In this document: piece after piece, positions 48,657 to 58,696 of the stretch
Numbering within the stretch: position 1 is the first letter of the stretch
How the letters are laid out: every line of letters begins with the position of its first letter
Assembly: GCF_000327385.1 (NCBI RefSeq)
Contig: NW_008709463.1
Span: 1,150,449-1,214,448 of the forward strand
DNA: 64,000 bases
DNA from: Lottia gigantea
Taxonomy: Eukaryota > Mollusca > Gastropoda > Lottiidae
Direction: 5' to 3'
Notes under the pieces: generated by a model
Seen by the model: the letters and a program-made list of their open reading frames with translations, nothing else
Database searches by the model: none
Told to the model about the DNA's origin: nothing
Program-made: the position numbers and the translations under genes

Positions 48657-49601
48657 ATGTTTCGTTGGTTTAAGAAGAAATGTACCAAGAAACACAGCAA
48701 GCGTCTTCGAACATCCAGTATTGGTGATTGGACGAGAAATAACGATTATACCAGTCATCCCGACACCAATATCTACCACGAGATAGACGACACTCACATT
48801 ACAGAAGCGTATGCTGTCACATCTATAGAAGATCTTCTCGATATGAACCAACCAGCCTTAACCGAAGTGTGTCCCCTTTGTCGCCAATATCGTTATGGTC
48901 CCAACAGAAATTGCAAGTGTTTTGACCAAACGCCAGCATCCCCATTCAAGATTCGCCAAGATCTCACAGATGATGATGATTTCTCTTGGCTTGAGTACGA
49001 TTTCAAAGGTTCTAGTAAATCCAGTCTACATCGTTCTAGATCAGAAATCCGTAAGGTAGACCAACCACGTCACAAGATATCTGGAAAATCAGACGACAGT
49101 TGCAGCAGCGGTTATTATGAAACAGACGACTCCTGCGATGACGTCACCATCTCACCCGTCTACAGACCCATACCAGCTCTTAGAGCCAATCCACGTCTTC
49201 CGGTTTCACCATCCTTAGCGCCCAAGATGGGCTGCAAGATTATCAAAAGATCACAGAGTGCTGTTAACCCTAAACGAAGCCGTTTGTTGAGACGATCCAA
49301 GTCCGACTACCTAAATCCCATGAAGATTGTCATCGAAGATGAAGAAATGTCATCTGCTGTGATAGATAGTGTGCTTGATACTGTGTCCGGACTGAACTCC
49401 CAAGGGAAACAACTCAGTGATGACGAGGATGATATTTTCGATCATTTCTATTCTAACGTGTGTATTGATATTAATAATTTGGAGATTCCGAAGTTACGGA
49501 AATCTAGCTACCGTTCCAGAAGTCACGGGCAGAATAGATTGTTGAATGATTTGTTGAAGCAGAACCACGATAAACAGAATTTTACTGGTGTCAGAAAGTG
49601 A
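48657..49601 (+). CDS. Unrecognised basic protein with cysteine cluster
   Basis: I do not recognise this 314-residue protein. The frame stays open upstream, but TTTTTTCCAG at 48640-48649 looks like a splice acceptor and the first ATG after it gives MFRWFKKKCTKK, a basic amphipathic start that could bind membrane or RNA. Cys72, Cys75, Cys86 and Cys88 (CPLCRQYRYGPNRNCKC) form a C-x2-C-x10-C-x-C pattern like a small zinc site. The rest is polar and probably disordered, with a Ser/Asp block (DDSCSSGYYETDDSCDD), basic phospho-site-like motifs (RSQSAVNPKRSRLLRRSKSD), an acidic SDDEDDIFD segment and a basic C-terminus. Biased codon use over 945 bases without a stop supports coding. There may be a 5' non-coding exon. 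A SINE head lies just after the stop. Nuclear or signalling adaptor roles are guesses. Confidence 0.75.
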   Translation: MFRWFKKKCTKKHSKRLRTSSIGDWTRNNDYTSHPDTNIYHEIDDTHITEAYAVTSIEDLLDMNQPALTEVCPLCRQYRYGPNRNCKCFDQTPASPFKIRQDLTDDDDFSWLEYDFKGSSKSSLHRSRSEIRKVDQPRHKISGKSDDSCSSGYYETDDSCDDVTISPVYRPIPALRANPRLPVSPSLAPKMGCKIIKRSQSAVNPKRSRLLRRSKSDYLNPMKIVIEDEEMSSAVIDSVLDTVSGLNSQGKQLSDDEDDIFDHFYSNVCIDINNLEIPKLRKSSYRSRSHGQNRLLNDLLKQNHDKQNFTGVRK

Positions 49602-49611
49602 ACCCTTGTGT

Positions 49612-49720
49612 CTGTGGGAGGTTTAGTGAGTTAGACGCTTGAAGGTTCTGTGATCAATCCTGGTATAGGTCGAGATAATAATCTTCAGATTCCGTGTGAT
49701 ACAGGCTTTGTCCTATCACT
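49612..49720 (+). mobile_element. SINE head fragment in 3' UTR
   Basis: GGTTTAGTGAGTTAGACGCT (A-box region) and GATCAATCCTGG (decayed B box) are followed by TAGGTCGAGATAATAATCTT, matching the head of the 56.6- and 62.6-kb copies. It begins about ten bases after a stop codon, so it is probably transcribed in the 3' UTR of the orphan gene. Confidence 0.6.
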
Positions 49721-50126
49721 TTTCCGACAAAATGTTCTTAGTTGCACACTGCTTAGTACTGCATGACATTGTCCAACTACAACGAAGTAGATAAAACTAC
49801 ATTCATGTCATTCTTTGTCGATATTCTATACGAATGTGTTCCGGGACTGACTATTGTTTGTGTTTAATGATATTGGTGTTTTGGATATGGAACTGTGGGC
49901 GCATGTTTTGAATTATGCCACAGCTTTGGTTGCGAGTATTTTAAGTGCTAGGGATTTCTGTTGTTTTGTTAAGAAATTGCACCATGAATTGTATATATAT
50001 TCACTACTATTATTTACCAATATCTGAACGATAATCGAACGCATCGCATCATCTTCACTTAGGACTAGCTAATACACTTAATCTGATGCATCAACAGAAA
50101 GTTTATTAACACAAAACAATAATGGT

Positions 50127-50253
50127 TAGTCTTTCTGTCGAGGGCTCTGATTGGCTGTATTCACTGGCGTACATTCCAATCAAATCGCCACATTCAGTGA
50201 TACAAGAATATTGACTATTCAAGTAGCAATAGCTTGATATTGTGAAGAGTGCA
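50127..50253 (+). mobile_element. Family A element, right half
   Basis: GGCTCTGATTGGCTGTATTC, GGCGTACATTCCAATCAAAT, GTGATACAAGAATATTGACT and the terminal motif AGCAATAGCTTGATATTGTG are in family order. The left half is missing. Confidence 0.6.
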
Positions 50254-51796
50254 GCCTTGCAAAGCAAAACTAAGATACCCATTCTATACAGGATGTTGTA
50301 TAATATTTATTAGTGCTTAATAATATCATTTGTTTATCTTGTTGTTGAATCATGTAATATATGTTGACCACAACTTTAATTAAATATTCCTATAAATCAA
50401 CATGTTTTCTATCCGAGAATCGACCATTGATTAAGGAAGATCAGCACAATCCAACATTCTATGTAAATTGGATTTCGTTTTGAGTTTCCAATCATAACAC
50501 CACTATTTAGTAATCTCGATATATATTGTTGGCGAACTGATGGTCATGGTGGTAGAGGCCGCTCTATTGGTGAGCTCTGTATGCTCGGGGTATATGGAAT
50601 CAACGTTCAATAACACAGACTGGAACAGAGTTCAGAACGCGTCCCATGTGTGTCGAAAAATGAGTAGGTGCAGACAGAATCAAAATGGCTGAGAAGGGAA
50701 TAGATGGGAAAATTTTGAATGTAATAGATTACTCATATCGTTCGATTGGGAGCAGAATTGGAACAGACTGAACTTGATCAGAACTCTCCAATCGGGGCAA
50801 GCACACGGACATTGTAGTTGTCATTAGGTTTCCGATGATGGTCGAGTAGCACCGTAAAAGATAACACAAGCGTAGAATATATACGTTTATTATATAAAAC
50901 AAATACATTAACATTGTAATGTTAAAACGAAGCCCTTTAATAATCCTTAGAAAATTTTAAACTGTTACCATAGAAACATTATATACATTATCAATTGAAA
51001 GTTATCATATAAATAATACCTATTTGTAAGTAGGTCAAATGGCACGATGCACGTGAATTCGTAGGTCGTAGTAAGTAATCAGTTATTCGAAGTAACATTT
51101 AAAATCATGCATTATGGAGCGCACATACTTATATAGGATTGTAGAGAAGTGTGCGATAGACTTCTTCCAAGCATAAATATCATGCACTAGTTTTTAGATG
51201 CCCAGACAACAGAAAAACATGACATATTACTATATGAACATTTTGTAGGCACAGAGTTCGATTGGTAAAAAAGATGCTTTATGTTAAAACGAACGAATCC
51301 TAAACGAAACTACGTAGGCTTTCTTACATGGAAACAAACACGAACGTAGTTGAATTTGAATCACTACCTCCGCCTCGACTTAATAAATCGAATTTTTAAA
51401 AAGGCTATATGTTCAACAAATAAGTTCATATTTCGAGCCACTTCTTAAAGGATTTGTATTATTTCCATATAAGAAAGAAATACGTAGTTTTGTATGTGAC
51501 GAATTCAAACGATAGTCTTCTTTCAGGCCAGGATATAGCAACCATTGTGTATATAAGACAATTATGATGTACAGCTACTAAAATTTGTTCTCATTTTGCA
51601 GAGCTGCGTATTAACCGGAAGTCGGCTGCTGAATCGGTGAGCAGGGTTGAAGGATGAGAGGAGAGGTATGTCTGAACGAAAGGTCTCACCTAGACCGAAA
51701 CATCTGCCTCTAGTCCAGCCTTTTGGTAGCCATTTTGGCAGTTGTCGGCAACTTCAGAGTCCAACATAAAGGCAGATGATTCGGTCAAGGTCCCGC

Positions 51797-54700
51797 CTAA
51801 TAATAGTAGCGATTTGTTCGAGTGGGGAAGACCACTGTTCGCAGTATTATAATAATAATAGTCATAATGATTCCCAACACTATCGAGATTATCGCCAACT
51901 TCCGGGCTGTTTGACCTTTCTCTGCAGCCTCCGTGATTCGTCCACAGTTACCAGCATCACGTGACTGAAAAATAAATCAAAAGTTATTAAACCGATGTCT
52001 CGCAATGTGACGTAGGGCACAGGATTATCCAGATCGTAGCTGTCGATATCAGAGGTCAATTTGCCACCAGGGCTAATGTTTCTGCAAGATCGAATGTCAT
52101 GACTCTGGGATGATATTCGTTCATTTAAGTGCTCAACCACAAGTAGATAAAACGCAAAGGGCAGATAATTCAGCTTCGCAATTCTTGGTAAAGGTATTAG
52201 AATGATATTTTATTGTATTGTATTGCAATATCTTAACATTGTGAAGATGCCCCATTCCATTTCCCACTATTTCTGTTGCCCCTCCAAGGAAGTGTCTTGC
52301 CAATTATTATAACTAAAATGTTCCGTCTTCGCAACGTCAATTACGAATAAAGATCCATACAAGCATGACAATTCCGTTAATCAAAATCTCGTTCAAAGTA
52401 TGACAAAATCGAGAATAAAAGTTATATAATAGTGAACTCCCCTAAAGGGAAGTACCACTAGGTGTTTCGAACTTCGTCTTATATATTGAATGCAAAAGTA
52501 ACCTTTGGTGAGCTTGAAAATGATCTTACCTTCACCGAATAGAAGATGGCGGCTATTCCAGTTGGCCAGAAACAGCATAAACAAGTAAAGATAGATAGGC
52601 ATAAATAATCATTTGGTCTGTTCTCGGCTATAACTATATTGGTTGATGTCGGCTGCATAACCTGTAATATAAACAATAGAATGAATGTATTAAACTGTTA
52701 TCTATTATAGATTCGTAGAAATGGACTGCCCCCATGTCGAGAATTCTGACGACCGACCAATTCCATTACTGCAACTAAACACCATACACAATTGCCCCTC
52801 CATATAACTTACTCGCCCCTCCAAACAATCAAGCCTAGCTACGAGCTTGGTTGTATTATACACCAGAAGTAAGTCATTTCTTAACAAATTGATCTATTCT
52901 TATGCTGAAATCGACACACTCTACTTGTAACCCAGGTCAGTGCTTCTATAAGAGAGTATCTCTTAAAACACCTTATATGTACTGGCTTCAATCCAACTTG
53001 AACTGAGGATATTTCCTAAGCTAATGAGGATATTTCCTGAGTCTTTATGGGTTATTCCTCAAAATAAAAATTAGAGTATAAAAAGTCAAGAACAACATAT
53101 TGGCGAAACATTGGTACGAGCTAATAAACTTTTCACTTGAGGAAGTCATAAATTATAAGTATTACAATTAAAAGAGGTTAAAAACATCCACATAAACTTA
53201 CCACCACTTGCCCGGGCTGTCCATACTGCTGAGGATAACCTTGCTGGGGGTAACCTTGTTGTTGGGGGTAACCTTGCTGGGGGTATCCTTGTTGTTGGGG
53301 GTATCCTTGTTGCTGGGGGTATCCTTGTTGTTGGGGGTATCCTTGTTGCTGGGGGTATCCTTGTTGCGGTGGATATCCTTGCTGGGGATATCCCTGTTGT
53401 GGAGGGTATCCCTGGGGTACTGGATTATATCCCGGTTGGGTAGCAAACCCCTGTGGGTGAGGGTATTCCTTTTGGGCTGTTTCTTCGTAGGATGGAGGGG
53501 GAGCTTTTTCTAAAATTACAGAAGAAAGTAATGGTTAGCAGAATCACAGAGAGGATTATTAATATTCATAGTATACGACAACGAAACTGCTAAATTTCCG
53601 AAACAAATCTTACTGATGGGTTTCATGATGGAGGGGAGGGGGGGGGGTGGTGCGAGGGACTGGTGGCGACAGGACCCAATGGCTAGCCCCTTAAATAAGC
53701 TACCAATCCCCGTCACACCCTCCTCATCCCAAGATTACATTTGTTATTCGATATTTAACAGGTATTGGTATAAGGGGATGGGTGCCGACTTTAGGGAGTA
53801 CTTGTTCAGGCATCACGGTTAGATATGAGTAAAACAGAAAGAAATGTGGTTTCCAGAGTCAATTTATGGATGGAAATCGTCATGAGTTAACGATGGTTGA
53901 GGGATCATTGGCGTTGACAGATGCAGCACACAGGGCCTCGAGACTTGAGGACATCAATATAAAGGGACCCTCACGCCATCACTAGTTGCGGATGGTGGCG
54001 AATACGCAAAGAAGTCACAAACGCAACTTTTATGCAACGTAGTTGTGAGTTACGTTCGTTTCTCGTGACCATTATTCGCAAACACAAGCAACTGGTAATC
54101 GCTATTTTAAATTAGAAAACGGGATAGGAAGATAACCTTGTGAAATAAACAGAAACCTTGTGAAATACTTTTAACGTTCATTGTATACGAGGTTTCACCC
54201 ACTATTAGGAGTGTGTTATTTAAAGTCAAGGCCAAAACAATTTTATCTGGCATTTTCACCAACATTACGTTTCAACTAAGTTATGCGATAAATATGTAGC
54301 TAGCGTATCATTCATACTGTGCATTATATTTCGGCTTATAACTTGACTAATTTAAAGGTGTTGTAAAGAGGTTTTCTAAACTTTTTAGGTGTATCGGGGA
54401 CTCTGATAGTATCAATTTACACTAACAAATTTTCAATCAGACAGCTTGACATTGTGAAGATGAAGTTTGTAATAGCTTGACATTATGAAGATGAAGTTTG
54501 TAATAGCTTGACATTGTGAAGATGAAGTTAGTAATAGCTTGACATTGTGAAGATGGAGTTTGTAATAGCTTGACATTGTGAAGATGAACTTTGTAATAGC
54601 TTGACATTATGAAGATGAAGTTTGTAATAACTTGACATTGTGAAGATGAAGTTTGTAATAGCTTGAGATTGTGAATATGAAGATTATAATAGCTTGACAT

Positions 54701-56089
54701 TGTGAATATGATGTTTGTAATAGCTTGACATTGTGAAGATGAAGTTTGTAATAGCTTGACATTGTGAAGATGATGTTTGTAATAGCTTGACATTGTGAAG
54801 ATGAAGTTTGTAATAGCTTGACATTGTGAATATGAAGTTTGTAATAGCTTGACATTATGAAGATGAAGTTTGTAATAGCTTGACATTGTGAAGATGAAGT
54901 TTGTAATAGCTTGACATTGTGAAGATGTATGAAGGTTGTAATAGATTGACAATGTGAAGATGAAGTTTGTAATGGCTTGACATTATGAAGATGAAGTTTT
55001 TAATAGCTTGACATTATGAAGATGAAGTTTGTAATGGCTTGACATTATGAAGATGAAGTTTTTAATAGCTTGACATTGTGAAGATGAAGTTTGTAATAGA
55101 TTGACAATGTGAAGATGAAGTTTGTAATAGTTTGACATTATGAAGATGAAGTTTTTAATAGCTTGACATTATGAAGATGAAGTTTGTAATAGTTTGACAT
55201 TGTGAAGATGAAGTTTGTAATAGCTTGACATTGTAAAGATGAAGTTTGTAATAGCTTGACATTGTGAAGATGAAGTTTGTAATAGCTTGACATTGTAAAG
55301 ATGTAGTTTGTAATAGCTTGGCATTGTGAAGAGAAAGGCAGTATAACTTTAATAAAGACAAAACTTGTTTCTCGACTGGAAGATTTATATATGACTATTA
55401 ATGTCTAGGTTACAACGTGACAAGTACATAATTATAAACGAGGCATGTAATTACAGGCGCTATTTTCAACATAATTGTATGTCAAAGGTTGTCCAATTCA
55501 ACATATATATGTAATTGTGTACAAAAACAAAACGAATTTGTTCTTTTATTTTCCAGTAACTTTCAGATTAAAATTTGTGAGTATAACAGTCGAAACGTTG
55601 CATTTCGTACTAGAGTTGTTATCATAGCAAAGATGAATGCCGGTATGTAAAATAGTTTTATACCAAAAGATCAATACCAATAATAAGTGCATAACATTTC
55701 GACAATTTTACTCTCAAATCTTATACATGTAGTTTGTTGTAAGTTACTACTTACTACCAATGCTCTAGAGATGCACTTTTAAAAGAACCTTGAAATATGA
55801 GACAAATACATGAACAGAATGACCCACTACGAGTTTTCGCTTATTTCGCTGGCCGTGCCAATTTCTCAAATCTTTAGATTATAACCATTTATACTTCGTA
55901 CGATTTCTCAAATTCAATCGAGGCCATAAACAAGCGTTAACACAAATACAGACAATTTCAACTATAGACATCTTAAACAAATTTCACACATGATTTTAGT
56001 GTAGATTTGAGTAAAAATAGTTTGTTCTAGATTTGTTAAAAACGAGATAAAAGAACACAAAAAACGCACTTACTTTCACTGTCCGCCAT
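51797..56089 (-). CDS. Dispanin (CD225 family) with GYPQQ-repeat N-terminus
   Basis: Small membrane protein of the CD225/dispanin family, which includes the IFITM and PRRT1 proteins that act on membrane fusion, trafficking or synaptic receptors. Four coding exons: 56089-56074, 53509-53202, 52661-52530, 51964-51797, giving 207 residues with canonical junctions and conserved frame. The N-terminus [15 protein letters not shown] has a PPxY-type motif for WW-domain ligases. Residues about 27-105 are roughly ten GYP(P/Q)nQ units. The CD225 domain has a first hydrophobic segment at about 127-150 ([18 protein letters not shown]), a conserved cytosolic loop (SRDAGN...[10 protein letters not shown]) and a second span at about 175-193 ([16 protein letters not shown]). 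The short tail ends YYY. The Met codon lies in AAAATGGCGGAC, a YY1-like start context. Vertebrate orthology is not assignable by eye. Confidence 0.92.
52727..52852 (-). repeat. Family C copy in dispanin intron 2
   Basis: The plus strand shows GACGACCGACCAATTCCATT, CAACTAAACACCATACACAA, CTCCATATAACTTACTCGCC and CCAAACAATCAAGCCTAGCT, the inverse of the family order. It lies between the repeat-encoding exon and the first membrane exon. Confidence 0.65.
52924..52970. repeat. Family D short dispersed motif
   Basis: CTTGTAACCCAGGTCAGTGC then TTCTATAAGAGAGTATCTCT, a hairpin-capable sequence matching the 33.18-kb copy. Confidence 0.5.
54387..54440. repeat. Unnamed dispersed repeat beside the minisatellite
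   Basis: AGGTGTATCGGGGACTCTGA, AGTATCAATTTACAC and TTTTCAATCAGACAG match 26657-26715. It forms the left border of the 31-bp array. Confidence 0.5.
54441..55335 (+). repeat. 31-bp minisatellite in dispanin intron 1
   Basis: About 29 units of the 31-bp motif GTAATAGCTTGACATTGTGA AGATGAAGTTT repeat head to tail with few differences; some units read ATTATGAAGATG and one has a small insertion near 54928. The same motif appears once at the ends of family A elements at 0.47, 3.65, 31.57 and 50.23 kb and inverted at 2.53 and 60.21 kb, so the array probably expanded from such an end. Long minus-strand frames through it ([17 protein letters not shown] repeats) exist because the unit lacks stops in some frames; they are not evidence of a protein. 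Confidence 0.92.
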
Positions 56090-56640
56090 TTTGAAGTATT
56101 TACGTCTGCCTCTATTACAATACTGCTAAATTCCTACTAAAAGACTATTAGGATTGACCTATTAATGATATCGGCCTCTATCAAACCGTGCTATACACTC
56201 TATTTTCAATGCAATCTTCTGCAGTTCAACCGGGCGTTATTGCTCATAATACACACCAAATTTAAACAATAAGTCAGAACAATAAACACGATGAGGAAAT
56301 ACTGTGAAATATAAAGTTGAACTAGTAATGTTAGTGAGTACAAGACTACGGAAACTAGCTAGTCCAGACCTACAATCAATACTAACAGCGATTCGTCATA
56401 GTAAACATGTTAGATACTGCGTTATGAACGATTGTTTACTATGTGGCAATACCAGAATATGTTTCGGAATGGCGGGAAGATTTAAATTTTGTATCTCAGT
56501 AGCCGCACCCCAAGGGATCGGATGCCTGCAGGAATAATGTGGGACAAAGAAATTGTAGCCCGTTTTTCTGTACGGGGCAAGGGAGAGGGGTTGAGGCATC
56601 GTACTGACTAATCTATTGGAAAGAAATAAAATGAATACAG

Positions 56641-56946
56641 GCAACGCCATGTAGGGTGCAATGAGGGAAATTTTGCCAGGAGAGCGGCATTAGCCTTTTA
56701 GCCATTTCCAACTGTCGAGGGATCTTTACGTGCACAGCCTGTAGCACACAGGGCCTCGGTTTATTGTCCCATCCAAAAGACAAGACGATTTTTGCACGTC
56801 AGTCCCTCCAACCTGCATCACTGACAAGGGGAAAGCGGTCGGGTTGAAAAATCAGAATGTATTATCTCGACGTATGCCCGGGATTGAACCCTGGACCTTC
56901 GGGTTAGCGAGCAAGCGTCTAACTCACTGAACCACTGCGGCTCCCC
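56641..56946 (-). mobile_element. Full-length tRNA-derived SINE
   Basis: Best copy of the SINE. On the minus strand a tRNA-like head has an A box (GCAGTGGTTCAGTGAGTTAG) and a B box (GGGTTCAATCCCGGG). The body follows (TTTCCCCTTGTCAGTGATGC, GGACAATAAACCGAGGCCCT, GTGCACGTAAAGATCCC), then the tail (GGCAAAATTTCCCTCATTGC). The GACAATAAACCGAGG block resembles the conserved central domain I recall from META-type SINEs of marine invertebrates; that assignment is from memory. About 305 bp, no coding capacity. Confidence 0.85.
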
Positions 56947-57063
56947 GGAAAGAAATGAGCCGTCTATATAGCCAAAATATTCAAATCTCTCCATTCGAAT
57001 CGAGCTGGTGCTGCCAACTGAATTTTATAGTGCTTTCAAAGATTTTGGTCACTATTTGATTAC

Positions 57064-57166
57064 CTATAGACACGGCTTTATAGAACATCATTCACTGGTT
57101 AAAATTTTATGCAACGTTTCGATGTGTTTCCCCCGTCGTCCTCGGGTGCCATAAAGCTGTGTCTAT
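57064..57166. mobile_element. Small foldback element
   Basis: CTATAGACACGGCTTTATAG near 57064 pairs with the inverse ATAAAGCTGTGTCTATCG near 57151. The interior reads CAACGTTTCGATGTGTTTCC and CCGTCGTCCTCGGGTGC, a kind of sequence often seen near the ends of invertebrate repeats. Family unknown. Confidence 0.5.
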
Positions 57167-57194
57167 CGTACTCACATCATTCTCACAATTCCTA

Positions 57195-57564
57195 CTCTCT
57201 GGCCACATCAAGTTCTAAATCACATTTTGGCTATCATTTTCGTATGAATTGAAATATTAATCTCCAAATATTGCTGAGAGTCTTAGAAGATTGTCTTTTG
57301 GTTGATGAAAATGCCAACCATTGAAAACAAACTTATTTGAAACTATGATTTTACAGAGGGAGATTTTCAGTTCAAAATGTGTCATTTTCACATGAAATTT
57401 CTTGGAGAGAAGTGTGTTCATTTCAAGTGCAAAATTTTCAAAACTTATATATTCATGGATCCAAAGGCATTCTAAGACAATTGGTATGCACTTGAAAATC
57501 ATATTTTGAATATTTGTGACATGAGAGAAAAATTCAATTTAGAACTCAATGTGGCCAGAGAGTA
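57195..57564. mobile_element. Element with about 35-bp terminal inverted repeats
   Basis: TACTCTCTGGCCACATCAAG at the left and CAATGTGGCCAGAGAGTA at the right are inverted copies. Similarity continues inward for about 15 more bases (TTCTAAATCACATTTT against TTCTAAATTGAATTTT). The 370-bp interior has no supported coding frame. Likely a non-autonomous DNA transposon; no clear target duplication was found. Confidence 0.6.
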
Positions 57565-58696
57565 GCCTAAATGTCATTCAAAGACACTATTTTTGCGATA
57601 ATCTGTCTGGAATAACAGGAATCACCTGTAGACGTCGAACAAGAAAAAGAATAAGCCTGATAATCGTGGTAATAAGCACCGAAATAGTGGGCCTATTCCA
57701 CCAGAAATATACTCTTCTAGCTCCAAAACACGGTTCTTATAGTGGCGGCTCCTTTTCGGATATTTCTGAATTTGCCTGAACTAATCTTAATCTACTAACA
57801 ATCAGAAATAATGTGTAATTTATTAACTAATAATAAATCTTTTGAACCCGTTTAGCTATTTAACAAAGCCCTTTGTCTCTTAAAATCTGTTGTCGACAAG
57901 TTTAAACACGGACTAAGTCTGAATGAATTGGTGATCTCTAAATTCCATAATCTATCCGTTTCATATTTCGTATACATCCGGGGAATTAAAATGGCAGATT
58001 CCTCAAGTTGGGAAAATGTTGATGTTTTATTTTGAATGCTAGTGAAGGAATTAGAAATAAGAAATTGACCCACACGAAAAAGAAATGACAAAAATTAAGG
58101 GTTTGTTTGTTGACATTATTTCTCTTTCTCGTCCACTGATTTCGTCGCTCACAAATCGGCCTAAAACTTGTAAACAAATTGAGTGACGGTTGTTTACATA
58201 ATTGCTATGGGATTGGATGGGCGATTTGACGTTATGAAATATGAACTTTCGGTTTTTTGTTGAAAAAAACCCCACAAAAACAACTTTTTATTTTGTTTAT
58301 GAAGTATTGTTTCAGACTAGTCTTAAACTATGCTTTACTAACGCGATACTGTTTAGTTGATGGGATTTAAAAAACCTAGGATACTACTAGCCTTGCATAC
58401 ATAATATTTAATATAATGAATTTATGATTGATATACAGTACAGATGAAGCTAGATATTAACATTTGGTAATTAAGACAGTCTAGTTCTAATGACTGGAAA
58501 GCCTCAAACGTGTTACATAGCATAGGCAAAAGTTTTTTCAATCAAGAATAGCCTGATTTTGCTAAATCATTGTTTTTTTAGTCTTATATTTCAATTGGGC
58601 AATTGCCAAAGATTTATCAGTTAAAGACTGAACAAAATTTTTAACTATATATTTATTATATTTGATAATTTTATCATTTCAGACCGTTTTGTAACC

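Larger units (their letters stand above)
49602..51796. other. Intergenic stretch between convergent genes
   Basis: Lies between the 3' end of the plus-strand orphan gene and the 3' end of the minus-strand dispanin. It contains a SINE head, half of a family A element and otherwise unremarkable AT-rich sequence that should include both 3' UTRs. A minus-strand AATAAA (plus TTTATT near 50886) is about 0.9 kb beyond the dispanin stop and could be its polyadenylation signal. Confidence 0.55.
56090..58696. other. Intergenic stretch between divergent genes
   Basis: Lies between the dispanin start (minus) and the DNAAF8-like start (plus). It contains the dispanin promoter, a complete SINE, two foldback elements and a probable 5' exon of the DNAAF8-like gene that I could not define; its first coding exon begins after an acceptor at 58681-58682. 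The small frames seen (for example 56304-56537) are unsupported. Confidence 0.55.

Noticed and set aside
54441-55335. CRISPR array
   Set aside because: There are no unique spacers; the units are contiguous and the genome is eukaryotic.
54437-55361. Repetitive proteins encoded across the minisatellite
   Set aside because: The frames come from a 31-bp unit lacking stops and lie in an intron on a non-unique repeat; no start context or domain.
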